A stretch of DNA of 64,000 nt from Aureimonas mangrovi (GTDB lineage Bacteria > Pseudomonadota > Alphaproteobacteria > Rhizobiales > Rhizobiaceae), in the NCBI RefSeq assembly GCF_014058705.1, contig NZ_CP059692.1, positions 3,421,125 through 3,485,124 on the forward strand. The letters are read 5' to 3'. The translations under genes were made by a program, and so were the position numbers. The first letter of the stretch is position 1. Every line of letters begins with the position of its first letter. Below are positions 44,525-56,978 of this stretch, piece by piece. Below the pieces are notes generated by a model. The model was not told the DNA's origin and ran no database searches. It was given only the letters and a program-made list of their open reading frames with translations.

Positions 44525-45814
44525 TCAGCCCGAGATGCGCTCGACCTCCGCCCCGCAGGCGCTCAGCTTTTCCTCCAGCCGCTCGAAGCCGCGATCGAGG
44601 TGATAGACGCGGTTGACCTCCGTCTCGCCCTCGGCGACGAGACCGGCGATGACCAGCGAGACCGAGGCTCGAAGGTCCGTCGCCATCACCGGCGCGCCCT
44701 TGAGCTGTGCCACGCCCTCAACCCGCGCGACCTGCCCGGCGAGCGAGATCTTCGCACCGAGGCGAGCGAGTTCCTGGACGTGCATGAAGCGGTTCTCGAA
44801 GATCGTCTCGGTGATCGAGGAAACGCCCTGCGAGCGCGTCATCAGCGCCATGAACTGCGCCTGAAGGTCGGTCGGGAAGCCGGGGAACGGATCGGTTGTC
44901 ACGTCGACGGGCTGGATGCCGTTGCCGTTGCGCACGACGCGGATGCCGTTCTCGACCTCGGTGATCTCGGCGCCGGCCTGGCCCAGCGTCTCGAGTGCGG
45001 CCGTCAGGAGGCTGGCGCGCGTGCCCTCCAGCGTCACGTCGCCGCCCGCCATCGCGGCGGCGATCGCGTAGGTGCCGGTCTCGATGCGGTCCGGCAGGAC
45101 GCGGTGGCGGGCGCCCGAAAGGGCTGTCACGCCGTCGATCGTGATGGCGGAGGTGCCCGCGCCCGTGATCTTCGCGCCCATCGCGTTCAGGCAATCGGCC
45201 AGATCGACGATCTCGGGCTCGCGCGCCGCGTTCTCGATGACGGTTTCGCCCTTGGCGAGCGAGGCGGCCATCAGCATCACGTGCGTGGCGCCTACCGAGA
45301 CCTTCGGGAAGCGGAAGCGATTGCCGACGAGGCCGCCCTTGGCCTCGGCGACGACGTAACCCGCCTCGATGTCGATCGTCGCGCCGAGGGCGCGCAGGCC
45401 GTCGATGAACAGGTCCACCGGCCGCGTGCCGATGGCGCAGCCGCCGGGCAGCGAGACCTTGGCCTTGTGACAGCGCGCCAGGAGCGGGCCGATGACCCAG
45501 AAGCTCGCACGCATCTTGGAGACCAGCTCGTAGGGCGCGGTGGTATCGACGATGGTGCGGGCGTTGAAGTGGATCGTGCGCCCGCTCGCGGGATCGTGCG
45601 CGAGGCGCTTGCCGGTGACGGAATAGTCAACGCCGTGATTGCCGAGGATGCGGATGAGCTGCTCGACATCGGCCAGATGCGGCACGTTCTCCAGCGTCAG
45701 CGTGTCGTCAGTCAGGAGCGAGGCGATCATCAGCGGCAGCGCCGCGTTCTTGGCGCCCGAGATGGGGATCGTACCGTTGAGGGCGTTGCCGCCGCGTATG
45801 CGAATGCGATCCAT
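44525..45814 (-). CDS. murA: UDP-N-acetylglucosamine 1-carboxyvinyltransferase
   Basis: First committed step of peptidoglycan synthesis, transferring enolpyruvate from PEP to UDP-GlcNAc; target of fosfomycin. ATG 45814 gives 429 residues. SGAKNAALP holds K22 and N23, and [11 protein letters not shown] holds the catalytic cysteine C126 (Cys115 in E. coli numbering), so fosfomycin sensitivity at target level is expected. [18 protein letters not shown] lies in the C-terminal lobe. The frame upstream of 45814 is not part of the protein. Confidence 0.95.
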   Translation of the reverse strand: MDRIRIRGGNALNGTIPISGAKNAALPLMIASLLTDDTLTLENVPHLADVEQLIRILGNHGVDYSVTGKRLAHDPASGRTIHFNARTIVDTTAPYELVSKMRASFWVIGPLLARCHKAKVSLPGGCAIGTRPVDLFIDGLRALGATIDIEAGYVVAEAKGGLVGNRFRFPKVSVGATHVMLMAASLAKGETVIENAAREPEIVDLADCLNAMGAKITGAGTSAITIDGVTALSGARHRVLPDRIETGTYAIAAAMAGGDVTLEGTRASLLTAALETLGQAGAEITEVENGIRVVRNGNGIQPVDVTTDPFPGFPTDLQAQFMALMTRSQGVSSITETIFENRFMHVQELARLGAKISLAGQVARVEGVAQLKGAPVMATDLRASVSLVIAGLVAEGETEVNRVYHLDRGFERLEEKLSACGAEVERISG

Positions 45815-45915
45815 GAAGGCGCGTCCTGTCGATCGGGAAAGGCGCCTTCCTACACGAGAGAGCGGCGCGGTACAAACGGCCGGAGCGCCGCCTGCTCCGG
45901 CCTCTATTGCGTCCT

Positions 45916-46074
45916 CTATTGCGGCCTCAAGGTGGCGGTCAGCGCGATCGCGGCAAGGGCGAAGACGGCGATCTTCCAGAAGTCCGCGCGCCGGCGCAGG
46001 CCGGGCAGCCCGAGCGGGCGCACGATCTGGACGCCCATCGCAAGGATGAGGAGCACGGAGAGGACCTTCGTCAT
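45916..46074 (-). CDS. Small membrane protein upstream of murA, unknown function
   Basis: A 52-residue frame too short for most gene callers. ATG 46074; two hydrophobic segments (about 4-17 and 34-48) with a central basic loop [13 protein letters not shown]. Small proteins with a similar LGLPGLkRRxDFWK loop occur near murA in rhizobia, as I recall, supporting it. It ends 101 bases before the murA start on the same strand. Function unknown. Confidence 0.6.
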   Translation of the reverse strand: MTKVLSVLLILAMGVQIVRPLGLPGLRRRADFWKIAVFALAAIALTATLRPQ

Positions 46075-46120
46075 GCGCCCTGTCTGGCACCGGGCCGGGC
46101 GCCGCGCAAGGATCGCCGGC

Positions 46121-46873
46121 TCAGATGGATTGCAGGACGCCGTGGCCCAGCACCGGGCCGGTCGGCTGGCCGGTCGGCGAACCCCCTTCCGGCTCCAGCG
46201 AGATGGCGAGCTGACCGCCCGTGAGGTCTCCCTCCATCATTGCCGGGTCGAGCGAGATGCGCAGCGGCCTTTCAGGATCGAACACGCCAAGCGACTGCGG
46301 CGTGCCGCCCTGGCGTACAAGCCAGAGCTCGGGCACGCGCCCGTCCTCGGTTTCGGGGCGAATGGGCACGAGTGTCGCCGTTCCGCTCGAGGGATCGAGC
46401 ACCACTGCGAAGATCGGCACGCCGTCCGCATCGCTGGTGATGGTGGAGGCGGCGAACGTCATTTCGCCCTCGCCGCCCGGCAGCGTCGTGGCCGGGGACA
46501 GGACGAAGGCGAGGGCAGCGAGACACGCCAGCGCGAGCCCTCCAGAGCCCAGGGCGAGCCAGCGCCAGAAACCGGGAACGAGCCCCTCCTCGCGAGCCGG
46601 CGCGGCGGCGGGGGTGCGCGCGGGCTCGACCGGCGTGAGACGCGGCAGGCCGGCCTCTATCTCTTCCCAGGCGCGCGTCGGCGGCGTCTGCGGCGTGGTG
46701 GCCATCGCCAGCGGGGCGAGATGGTCTTCCCAGGCGTCGACCTCGGCTCGGAAGGCCGCGTCGCGCCGCATCAGGCGCTCGGCGGCGGCACGCTGCGCGC
46801 CGTCGAGCACACCCAGCGCGTAGTCGGCGGCCAGAAAGTCCTTGTCGTCGAATTCTTCAGGCGTCGTCGTCAT
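46121..46873 (-). CDS. rskA: Anti-sigma factor, RskA/anti-sigma-K type
   Basis: A 250-residue single-pass membrane protein. N-terminal ASD-like domain (ALGVLDGAQRAAAERLMRRD, about 20-39; EVDAWEDHLAPL), a membrane helix at about 105-127 and a periplasmic RskA domain (DGRVPELWLVRQGGTPQSLGVF). The ATG at 46873 overlaps the sigma gene stop (ATGA). It is expected to hold the sigma factor at the membrane until released by regulated cleavage; the inducing signal is unknown. Confidence 0.88.
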   Translation of the reverse strand: MTTTPEEFDDKDFLAADYALGVLDGAQRAAAERLMRRDAAFRAEVDAWEDHLAPLAMATTPQTPPTRAWEEIEAGLPRLTPVEPARTPAAAPAREEGLVPGFWRWLALGSGGLALACLAALAFVLSPATTLPGGEGEMTFAASTITSDADGVPIFAVVLDPSSGTATLVPIRPETEDGRVPELWLVRQGGTPQSLGVFDPERPLRISLDPAMMEGDLTGGQLAISLEPEGGSPTGQPTGPVLGHGVLQSI

Positions 46874-47445
46874 CGTTCCAGACACCCTCGCAGGCGGATC
46901 AGGGCCCGGCGGATGACGCTCTTCATCGTCCCCAGAGGCACATCGGCCTCCCTCGCCAGCTCGTCATAGGTGCGCCCGGTGAAGAACGCCGCCGCGATGG
47001 CGCCTCGCGCCCTTTCGTCGAGCTGATCGAGGCAACCGTTCAGACGCCGCACCTCCTCGTCGGCCTCCATGAGCTGCAGGGCGTCCAGTCCGCTGTCGGC
47101 CACTTCGGCCGCCTCGTCCGCGCCCGCGCGACGCGGGCTGCTCGAAAGCGCACGGAGACGGTCGATCGAACGGTTGCGCGCGATGGTGGCCAGCCACGTC
47201 ACCGGGCTTGCACGGCCGGGCTCGTAGCTGCCCGCCCTGTTCCAAACCGTCAGATACACGTCCTGCAGCACGTCCTCTGCCTCTTCCCTGTCGGGCAAGA
47301 TACGCAGGCAGACGCCGAAGAGCTTCGCGCTGGTCAGGTCATAGACCTCACGCAGGGCCGCGCGATCGCCCCGCGCCACGTCACCGAGGCAGCGGGTCAG
47401 GTGATTGCGCGCCTCAGCGCGTTCGTCTCGGCCGGCCACGGACAC
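46870..47445 (-). CDS. sigK: ECF sigma factor (SigK-like)
   Basis: A 191-residue extracytoplasmic-function sigma factor. Region 2 has LFGVCLRILPDREEAEDVLQDVYLTVWNRA (about 43-72, in part) and WLATIARNRSIDRLR; region 4 has LDERARGAIAAAFFTGRTYDELAREADVPLGTMKSVIRRAL (in part). GTG start with GGAGG nine bases before. Next to its RskA partner it forms a membrane-stress or envelope-sensing module. A hairpin sequence (TCTGCC/GGCAGA) lies in its leader. Confidence 0.9.
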   Translation of the reverse strand: MSVAGRDERAEARNHLTRCLGDVARGDRAALREVYDLTSAKLFGVCLRILPDREEAEDVLQDVYLTVWNRAGSYEPGRASPVTWLATIARNRSIDRLRALSSSPRRAGADEAAEVADSGLDALQLMEADEEVRRLNGCLDQLDERARGAIAAAFFTGRTYDELAREADVPLGTMKSVIRRALIRLRGCLER

Positions 47446-47538
47446 GCCGCCTTTCCTCCCTCTGCCTTCGCTCGGCAGACCAACAGGCTGGGGCGCGAAA
47501 AGTCAATCGCGGCCGGATCGCGCGGACGCTCGCGTCGC

Positions 47539-47564
47539 TGAACACGCTGAACAGCTGGAGCGTT
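47539..47564 (+). promoter_or_regulatory. Candidate ECF-type promoter before a small exported protein gene
   Basis: TGAAC at 47539-47543 and CGTT at 47561-47564 with 17 bases between. This resembles the GGAAC-N16/17-CGTT pattern of alphaproteobacterial ECF (EcfG-type) promoters with one mismatch. The gene at 47600 would get a leader of about 28 bases. It lies beside a divergent ECF sigma gene. Confidence 0.35.
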
Positions 47565-47599
47565 CTCGGGGCGAAGGGTCACGTCGAGGACAACCAACC

Positions 47600-47761
47600 A
47601 TGCACAGGACCCTGATCGCGGCGACCGTGGGTGCCGCCGTTCCCTCAACGGTGACGCTGGCGCCGCTGCCGCAGGCGAGCGGCTATTCCTATTTCTATGC
47701 CAATGGGCGCGCCTACATCGTCGCCGACGACAGCCGCCAGGTTCTCTATCACGGTCAGTGA
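47600..47761 (+). CDS. Small exported protein, DUF1236-like tail
   Basis: A 53-residue protein. The first ~25 residues form a secretion signal (MHRTLIAATVGAAVPSTVTL). The remainder, QASGYSYFYANGRAYIVADDSRQVLYHGQ (28 residues, partly shown), resembles the terminal beta-motif of DUF1236 periplasmic proteins. GAGGA lies ten bases before the ATG. Divergent from sigK and possibly controlled by an ECF promoter. Function unknown. Confidence 0.6.
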   Translation: MHRTLIAATVGAAVPSTVTLAPLPQASGYSYFYANGRAYIVADDSRQVLYHGQ

Positions 47762-47807
47762 TCGAGCCGGGTCGCCGCTCGTCGGCGGCCCGTCCTCCCG
47801 CGACGCC

Positions 47808-48080
47808 TCAGCGATCGCTGTGGCCGAGAGAGCGCTCGGGGTCGATGCGGTCCCGCACGCGCTGCTTCAAAACCTTGGCTTCCGGGAAGCCGCCATCTTC
47901 CTTGCGCTCCCAGATCGTCTCGCCATCGCACGTGATCTCGAAGATCCCGCCCGTTCCCGGCACGAGCGCAACCTCGCCGAGATCCGTTCCGAAGGTCGAG
48001 AGCAGTTCCTGCGCCAGCCAGGCCGAGCGCAGCAGCCAGGAGCACTGCGTGCAGTATGTGATCGTCACGCGCGGCTTCAT
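47808..48080 (-). CDS. SelT/SelW/SelH-family (Rdx) thioredoxin-like protein
   Basis: A 90-residue Rdx-domain protein. The redox motif CTQC is at C10-C13 (cysteine in place of selenocysteine), followed by SWLLRSAWLAQELLSTFG; the later GGIFEITCDGETIWERKEDGGFPEAKVLKQRVRD (parts) is the Rdx signature. ATG 48080 has GAGGAG seven bases upstream; a GTG at 48095 is also in frame. Role in thiol redox is inferred from the fold. It starts 12 bases after the ABC permease end, likely cotranscribed. Confidence 0.87.
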   Translation of the reverse strand: MKPRVTITYCTQCSWLLRSAWLAQELLSTFGTDLGEVALVPGTGGIFEITCDGETIWERKEDGGFPEAKVLKQRVRDRIDPERSLGHSDR

Positions 48081-48091
48081 CTCATCGCTCC

Positions 48092-48855
48092 TCACGTCTT
48101 CAGTCTGTAACCGGTGCGGAAGATAACGGCGATGATCGCGATACAGACCCCGAGGAACACCAGCGTCATCGACAGGCTCTGCGCCAGCGAAACGTCCGCC
48201 GCACCGTAGAAACTCCAGCGAAAGCCGGAAATCAGATAGACCACGGGGTTGAACTCGGACACGCGCTGCCAGAACTCCGGCAGCATGCGGATAGAGTAGA
48301 ACGAGCCGCCGAGGAAGGCGAGCGGCGTCACGATCAGGAGCGGCACGATCTGCAGCTTCTCGAACCCGTCCGCCCAGATGCCGATGATGAAGCCGAAGAG
48401 CGAGAAGGTGACGGCCGTCAGAACAAGGAACAGCATCATCCAGAACGGATGCTGGATCTCGATGTCGACGAAGAAGAATGAGGTCGCGAGGATGATCAGC
48501 CCGAGCATGACGGACTTTGTCGCCGCCGCGCCGACGAAGCCCGCCACGATCTCCACCGCGGAGACCGGCGCGGAAAGGATTTCGTAGATCGTGCCGGTGA
48601 ACTTCGGGAAGTAGATGCCAAAGGACGCATTGGCGATGCTCTGCGTCAGAAGCATCAGCATGATCAGGCCCGGCACGATGAAGGCGCCGTAGGAAACCCC
48701 GTTGACCTCGCTGAACTGCGAGCCGATCGCCGCGCCGAAAACGATGAAGTAGAGCGAGGTCGAGATCACCGGCGAGACGATGGACTGGAACAGCGTGCGG
48801 AAGGCGCGCGCCATCTCGAAACGGTAGATCGCCCAGATCGCGTGGAAGTTCAGGG

Positions 48856-48859
<4 letters not shown>
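48092..48859 (-). CDS. ABC-2 type transporter permease (YadH-like)
   Basis: A 255-residue permease with six membrane helices. GTG at 48859 overlaps the stop of the ATPase gene (GTGA). Family features: [26 protein letters not shown] at about 17-42 (part), the [18 protein letters not shown] block and [18 protein letters not shown]. Pairs with the upstream ATPase as an exporter of unknown substrate (polysaccharide, drug or lipid types exist). Confidence 0.92.
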
Positions 48860-49794
<935 letters not shown>

Positions 49795-49999
49795 GCGAGA
49801 CAGCGGAGGAAAGTCGCCCCGATATAGTCGCTTGCAGCGCATTTGAAGAGTCGCAGGGCGCACCTCTCCTGGCATACACTGCGCTGCAGGCTAGCGTGGC
49901 AGGCGCGACGGCCGGCAGTGAACGGGCAAACGCGCTTGACGGAGGGGTTTGCGGCGTGGAAGAGGCGCCGCATCGTCACTCCAGTTTCAGATCGAATTC

Positions 50000-50149
50000 A
50001 TGCCCAAGAACACGCTTTATCTCCTCGTCGGCGCACTCCTCGTCGTTGCCATCGGCCTCGGCGTCTACGTCTACCAGGAAGAGACCGCGCCGAGCGACGG
50101 CGTCGAGATCAGCATCGGCGACGAAGGCGTCAGCGTCGAAGGCAACTGA
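50000..50149 (+). CDS. Small single-pass membrane protein, unknown function
   Basis: A 49-residue protein: short basic start, one membrane helix (about 6-24, YLLVGALLVVAIGLGVYVY), then a short acidic tail (GVEISIGDEGVSVEGN). Similar small proteins with an EISI-type ending occur in rhizobia. No strong ribosome site. It ends 10 bases before the gyrB terminator, facing gyrB. Confidence 0.65.
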   Translation: MPKNTLYLLVGALLVVAIGLGVYVYQEETAPSDGVEISIGDEGVSVEGN

Positions 50150-50158
50150 GGCCTCGTC

Positions 50159-50192
50159 ACAAAAAAGAGCGGGCGCCTCCTGGCGCCCGCTC
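50159..50192 (-). terminator. Rho-independent terminator of gyrB
   Basis: GAGCGGGCGCC-TCCT-GGCGCCCGCTC, a perfect 11-bp stem with a four-base loop. On the minus strand a run of six T follows, 29 bases after the gyrB stop. It may also stop transcription of the convergent small gene. Confidence 0.9.
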
Positions 50193-50220
50193 GCTTTGCT
50201 CGCCGATTCCGAAAAACGGC

Positions 50221-52773
<2,553 letters not shown>

Positions 52774-52825
52774 TTAATTGCGCGCGCCACGCCCCCATAT
52801 GACAGGGCGAAGAAGGAGCCGCCGC

Positions 52826-54190
52826 ATGCAGACCCAGACGATCCCCTTCCGCGCGCCCGCACCGATCCCCCACACAAAGCCGCTGTCCTTCGCCGGCTTC
52901 GTCTGGACCGCCTCGCGCAATCCGATCGAGATCTGGGGCTCGCGCGCCTACAAGGAGCCGTACCTCAAGGCGAACTGGCTGAACGTGCCGACGGTGATCG
53001 TCAACGAGCCGAAGGCGATCCGCACGCTCCTCGTCGACAACGCGAAGAACTACGCGATGCAGCCGCTGCGCCAACGCGTCCTGCGCCCGATGCTGCGCGA
53101 CGGGTTGCTGACCGCCGAGGGCGAACTGTGGAAGCGCACGCGAAAGTCGCTCGCCCCTGTCTTCACGCCGAAGAACATCCACGCGCTGGCGCCGATCATG
53201 GCCGAGCGCTCGCGGCTGTTCGCTGAAGGTTTGCAGCAACTGCCGGACGGGCGTGCGGACATCGCCTTCCAGATGACGCTCCTCACCTACGACATCCTGC
53301 AGGCGACGCTCTTCTCCAACGACATCGACGGCGAGCCCACCGAGTTCGCCGAGGCGATGGAGCTGTTTCTGAAGCGCATGGGGCGGGTCGATCCTCTCGA
53401 CATCCTCGACGCGCCGGCCTTCCTGCCACGTATCGGGCGCCTGCTCGGCCAGCGCTCGACGAAGTATTTCCGCGGCGTCATCGCCGGCACGATGGAGCGG
53501 CGGCGACAGCTCCTCGCCACCGACCCGGATGCCGCCCCGAACGACTTCCTGACCATGCTCCTGAAGGCCGACGGGCTGTCGCGCTCGGAGATCGAGGACA
53601 ACATCATCACCTTCATCGGCGCCGGGCACGAGACGACCGCGCGGGCGCTCGGCTGGACACTCTACCTTCTCAGCCAGTCACCGCGCGACCGGGAGGCCGT
53701 GGAGGCGGAGGTCGACGCCGTTCTGCCGGGCCTGGACGACCCCGCAACGTGGCTCGACGCCCTGCCGCAGACGCGCGCCGCCTTCGAGGAGGCGATGCGG
53801 CTCTACCCGCCGGCGCCCTCGCTCAACCGCACGGCGCTGGAGGCAGACCGCGTCGGCGACATGGACATCCCCGCCGGCTCCTCGGTGCTCGTGATGCCGT
53901 GGCTCGTCCATCGCCACGAGGCACTGTGGGAGAACCCGCTCGACTTCGTGCCCGCGCGCTTCCTGCCGGGCAATCGCGAGAGGATTGACCGCTATCAGTA
54001 TCTGCCTTTCGGCGTCGGCCCGCGCGTGTGCATCGGCTCAAGCTTTGCCATGCAGGAGGGCGTCATCGCGCTCGCCGAACTGATGCGTCACCTGCGTTTC
54101 GACTTCACCGGCGACAAGCCGCCCTATCCGGTCCAGAAGATCACCGTGCAGCCGCGCGGCGGTCTGCCCATGCGGGTGAGCCGGCGGTAG
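52826..54190 (+). CDS. Cytochrome P450
   Basis: A 454-residue heme monooxygenase with AGGAG before its ATG. The oxygen-binding I-helix motif AGHETT is at 266-271, the K-helix ExxR is E322-R325 (EAMR), and the heme ligand is C402 in FGVGPRVCIG (395-404). The sequence resembles the CYP4/CYP102-like "class II" bacterial P450s (fatty acid or alkane hydroxylation) more than camphor types, but the substrate is unknown. No ferredoxin or reductase is nearby. It ends five bases before the convergent mscS. Confidence 0.92.
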   Translation: MQTQTIPFRAPAPIPHTKPLSFAGFVWTASRNPIEIWGSRAYKEPYLKANWLNVPTVIVNEPKAIRTLLVDNAKNYAMQPLRQRVLRPMLRDGLLTAEGELWKRTRKSLAPVFTPKNIHALAPIMAERSRLFAEGLQQLPDGRADIAFQMTLLTYDILQATLFSNDIDGEPTEFAEAMELFLKRMGRVDPLDILDAPAFLPRIGRLLGQRSTKYFRGVIAGTMERRRQLLATDPDAAPNDFLTMLLKADGLSRSEIEDNIITFIGAGHETTARALGWTLYLLSQSPRDREAVEAEVDAVLPGLDDPATWLDALPQTRAAFEEAMRLYPPAPSLNRTALEADRVGDMDIPAGSSVLVMPWLVHRHEALWENPLDFVPARFLPGNRERIDRYQYLPFGVGPRVCIGSSFAMQEGVIALAELMRHLRFDFTGDKPPYPVQKITVQPRGGLPMRVSRR

Positions 54191-54195
54191 GAGCC

Positions 54196-55155
54196 CTATT
54201 CAGCGGCCGCGTCCGCCGGCGGGTTCGCGGTGCCCTGGCGCGGCGCCTCGGAGCGGTGATTGACGAGCTCGCGATGCGCCTGCGGCGCCTCATCGCGGCT
54301 CATGTAGCGCGAAGGATCGGCGTCGGTCGGCAGCAGCCGGGCGATCGCCTTGGGCTCGCCATCCTCACCGAAACGCTGCCGGAACAGGGCGCGCACGCGC
54401 TCCGCGGTGCGGTGCTGGACTTCGCCGATCGAGCCCTCCGAGACATCGCCGCGCAACACGATCACCTGATCGTCGGCGGTCAGCTGGTCGAGGAACACCT
54501 TCGGGTTCTCCAGCCGCACCGCTGCGCCGTCGTGCGAGCGGTTCGACAGGAGCAGTTCGCGCGCCTCGTCGAACGGGATTTTGCGCGGAACCGTGACGGT
54601 CCAGGCGAGGGTGCGGGCGCTGGCGCGCGAATGATTGCGCAGCCACACGTTCCAGAGCGTCGAGTTCGGCGCGAAGACGAACAGCCCGTCGAAGGTTTCC
54701 AGGTGGGAGACGAACAGCCCGATCTCGCGCACGGTGCCGGAATAGGCGCTGGTCTCGATATAATCGCCGACGCGGAAGGGACGAAGCCACAGGAGCATGA
54801 TGCCGGCCGCGATATTCGTCAGCGTGCCCTGCAGCGCGAGGCCGACGGCAAGACCCGCGGCCCCGAGGATCGCGAGCAGCGAGGTCATCTGCACGCCGAT
54901 CTGCCCCAGCGCGATGATCGCCGTCATGATGACGATCAGATACTTGATGATCGCCACGATCGGCGCGCGCATGGTCTGGTCGAGCCGGATCGATCGGCCC
55001 AGCGCGCGCCCGACGGCGTTCGACAGGCGGCTGGCGAGAAACAGGCCTATAGCAAGGACGAGGATGGCGGAGACGAGGCTCGGAAGGAAGAAGACGGCCT
55101 GCTCGCCAAGACGTGTGGCGAAGGCGCGCGTTTCGTTCAACGTCTCGAAATCCAT
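54196..55155 (-). CDS. mscS: Small-conductance mechanosensitive channel (MscS family)
   Basis: Osmotic-release channel. 319 residues with three membrane helices (about 22-42, 68-88 and 92-120); the pore-lining helix 3 has GLAVGLALQGTLTNIAAGIMLL, with the VGLALQGTL and NIAAGIML segments typical. A beta domain (FRVGDYIETSAYSGTVREIG) and C-terminal domain follow. ATG at 55155 has better ribosome-site spacing than the ATG six bases upstream. The last 60 residues (APQAHRELVNHRSE to the Ala-rich end) extend the family core. Confidence 0.92.
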   Translation of the reverse strand: MDFETLNETRAFATRLGEQAVFFLPSLVSAILVLAIGLFLASRLSNAVGRALGRSIRLDQTMRAPIVAIIKYLIVIMTAIIALGQIGVQMTSLLAILGAAGLAVGLALQGTLTNIAAGIMLLWLRPFRVGDYIETSAYSGTVREIGLFVSHLETFDGLFVFAPNSTLWNVWLRNHSRASARTLAWTVTVPRKIPFDEARELLLSNRSHDGAAVRLENPKVFLDQLTADDQVIVLRGDVSEGSIGEVQHRTAERVRALFRQRFGEDGEPKAIARLLPTDADPSRYMSRDEAPQAHRELVNHRSEAPRQGTANPPADAAAE

Positions 55156-55201
55156 CAGCATTCCCTGTCCGTTTCAATTCTTTCAGAAAGGACAGGCATG
55201 T

Positions 55202-55234
55202 AGAAAGAAAAGGGCCGCTCCGTGAAGCGACCCT
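55202..55234 (-). terminator. Terminator downstream of cysK
   Basis: On the minus strand AGGGTCGCT and AGCGGCCCT arms (eight of nine pairs) with a six-base loop, followed by TTTCTTTC. It lies 24 bases beyond the cysK stop and before mscS. Confidence 0.6.
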
Positions 55235-55257
55235 CGATTTTCCGATATTCGCGACGC

Positions 55258-56286
55258 TTAGATCGACGGCGCGCCGGTCTTCGGCGCCGGCGTGGCTGTC
55301 TCGTCCACGAGCCCTTCGAAGAGCGCCGTCGACAGATAACGCTCGGCAAAGGACGGGATGATCACGACGATGTTCTTCCCCGCCATCTCCGGCCGCTGGC
55401 CGACCCTGATTGCCGCCGAGAGGGCCGCGCCCGACGAAATGCCGACCGGAACACCCTCGAGGCGCGCGACGAGGCGCGCCGTCTCGAAACTTTCCTCGTT
55501 GGTCGCCTGCACAACCTCGTCGTAGATCGAGGTGTCTAGGATGGCGGGGGCGAAGCCCGCGCCGATGCCCTGGATCTTGTGAGGGCCGGGCTGGCCACCC
55601 GACAGGACGTGCGAGGCTTCAGGCTCGACGGCGACGACGCGCACGTCCGGCTTGCGGCCCTTCAGCACCTGCCCGACGCCGGTAATCGTGCCGCCCGTGC
55701 CGATGCCGGAGACCAAAACGTCGACATTGCCGCCCGTGTCGTTCCAGATTTCCTCGGCGGTCGTGACGCGATGGATCTGCGGATTGGCCGGATTCTCGAA
55801 CTGCTGCGGGATGACGGCGTTCGGGATGTCCGCCTTGAGTTCCTCCGCCTTGGCGATGGCGCCCTTCATGCCCTTGGCGCCTTCCGTCAGCACCAGATCG
55901 GCACCGAGAAGACGCAGCATCTTGCGGCGCTCGATCGACATGGTCTCGGGCATCGTCAGGATGAGATTGTAGCCCTTGGCGGCGGCCGCGAAGGCGAGCG
56001 CGATACCGGTGTTGCCCGAAGTCGGCTCGATCAGCGTCGTCTTGCCCGGCTCGATCGTGCCGTCCGCCTCCAGCTTCTCCAGCATCGCGACGCCGATGCG
56101 GTCCTTCACGCTGGCGATCGGGTTGAAGAATTCGAGCTTGGCGAGAATATGGGCTTTCACCCCTTTCTCCTTTGCCAGCTTGTCGAGGCGCACGAGCGGC
56201 GTGTCGCCGATCGTGTCGAGGATGGAATCGTAGATCCTGCCGCGTCCCTTGGTGCGCGGGGCGCTTTCGTTCACGGGCTTGTCCAT
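55258..56286 (-). CDS. cysK: Cysteine synthase (O-acetylserine sulfhydrylase)
   Basis: PLP enzyme making cysteine from O-acetylserine and sulfide. ATG 56286 (with GGGAGA upstream) gives 342 residues. The PLP lysine is K61 in [22 protein letters not shown] is the substrate-binding loop, [10 protein letters not shown] the phosphate cup, and GIGAGFAP is near the serine acetyltransferase-binding region. A 16-residue N-terminal and ten-residue C-terminal extension exceed the typical 310-325. No sulfate-assimilation gene is adjacent. Confidence 0.95.
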   Translation of the reverse strand: MDKPVNESAPRTKGRGRIYDSILDTIGDTPLVRLDKLAKEKGVKAHILAKLEFFNPIASVKDRIGVAMLEKLEADGTIEPGKTTLIEPTSGNTGIALAFAAAAKGYNLILTMPETMSIERRKMLRLLGADLVLTEGAKGMKGAIAKAEELKADIPNAVIPQQFENPANPQIHRVTTAEEIWNDTGGNVDVLVSGIGTGGTITGVGQVLKGRKPDVRVVAVEPEASHVLSGGQPGPHKIQGIGAGFAPAILDTSIYDEVVQATNEESFETARLVARLEGVPVGISSGAALSAAIRVGQRPEMAGKNIVVIIPSFAERYLSTALFEGLVDETATPAPKTGAPSI

Positions 56287-56303
56287 TGCGCTCTCCCTCT
56301 GAA

Positions 56304-56345
56304 GCATCGGCCCGAAAACCGTTCGGCTTTCGAAAAGCGCGATGC
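56304..56345. repeat. Imperfect palindrome upstream of cysK, possible REP-type element
   Basis: GCATCG at 56304 pairs with CGATGC ending 56345, enclosing CCCGAAAACC / GGCTTTCG arms. The sequence style is like the palindromic repeats common between rhizobial genes. A further ATGCGC-rich stretch with CTGGAGCG/CGCTCCAG arms (56360-56402) follows. Only one copy of each is evident in this window, so calling it a repeat family is inference. Confidence 0.35.
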
Positions 56346-56525
56346 GCTGATTGAAGGTGCTGGAGCGATCTTATGCGCCCGATCAGACGCACGGCGCTCC
56401 AGCGGTCTCGTTCGCCAACAACATAGGGAGCGATCGGCGATGCGCCGAGGCATAGGCGAACACGGCTTCGCGTTCGCGCGAAACGCGCGTTCCGCCTCGA
56501 TGCGATTGAACGAACGGGCTTTCCC

Positions 56526-56978
56526 TCAGCGCCCCGTCGAGCCGAAGCCGCCCGCCCCCCGCGCCGTCTCGTCGAGGCTCTGCGCTTCGCGGTAGGTCGC
56601 TCGGGCCACCGGCGCGACGACGAGCTGCGCGATGCGATCGCCGCGCGAAACGATGAAGGGTTCGTCCCCGAGATTGATCAGGATGATCTTGATCTCCCCG
56701 CGATAGTCGGCGTCGATCGTGCCGGGCGTGTTGACGAGCGTCACGCCGTGGCGCGCCGCGAGGCCGGAGCGCGGGCGAACCTGGATCTCGAAGCCCTCGG
56801 GGATCGCGACTGCGAAGCCCGTCGGTACCAGCGCGCGCGCCAACGGTGCGAGCGTCAGCGGCTCCTCCACGGCAGCACGGATGTCGGCACCGGCTGCGCC
56901 CGCGCTCAAGGGCTGCGGCAGTTCGAGCCCTTCGCCATGCGGCAGGCGCAGAAGGGCGATCTCGACGGGTTCGCTCAT
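56526..56978 (-). CDS. dut: dUTP diphosphatase (dUTPase)
   Basis: Hydrolyses dUTP to dUMP to keep uracil out of DNA. 150 residues with the trimeric-family motifs: AGADIRAA (motif 1), [12 protein letters not shown] (2), [13 protein letters not shown] (3 with catalytic D), GDRIAQLVV (4) and the C-terminal GGFGSTGR (5). It overlaps coaBC by four bases (ATGA), the standard alphaproteobacterial arrangement. Confidence 0.95.
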   Translation of the reverse strand: MSEPVEIALLRLPHGEGLELPQPLSAGAAGADIRAAVEEPLTLAPLARALVPTGFAVAIPEGFEIQVRPRSGLAARHGVTLVNTPGTIDADYRGEIKIILINLGDEPFIVSRGDRIAQLVVAPVARATYREAQSLDETARGAGGFGSTGR

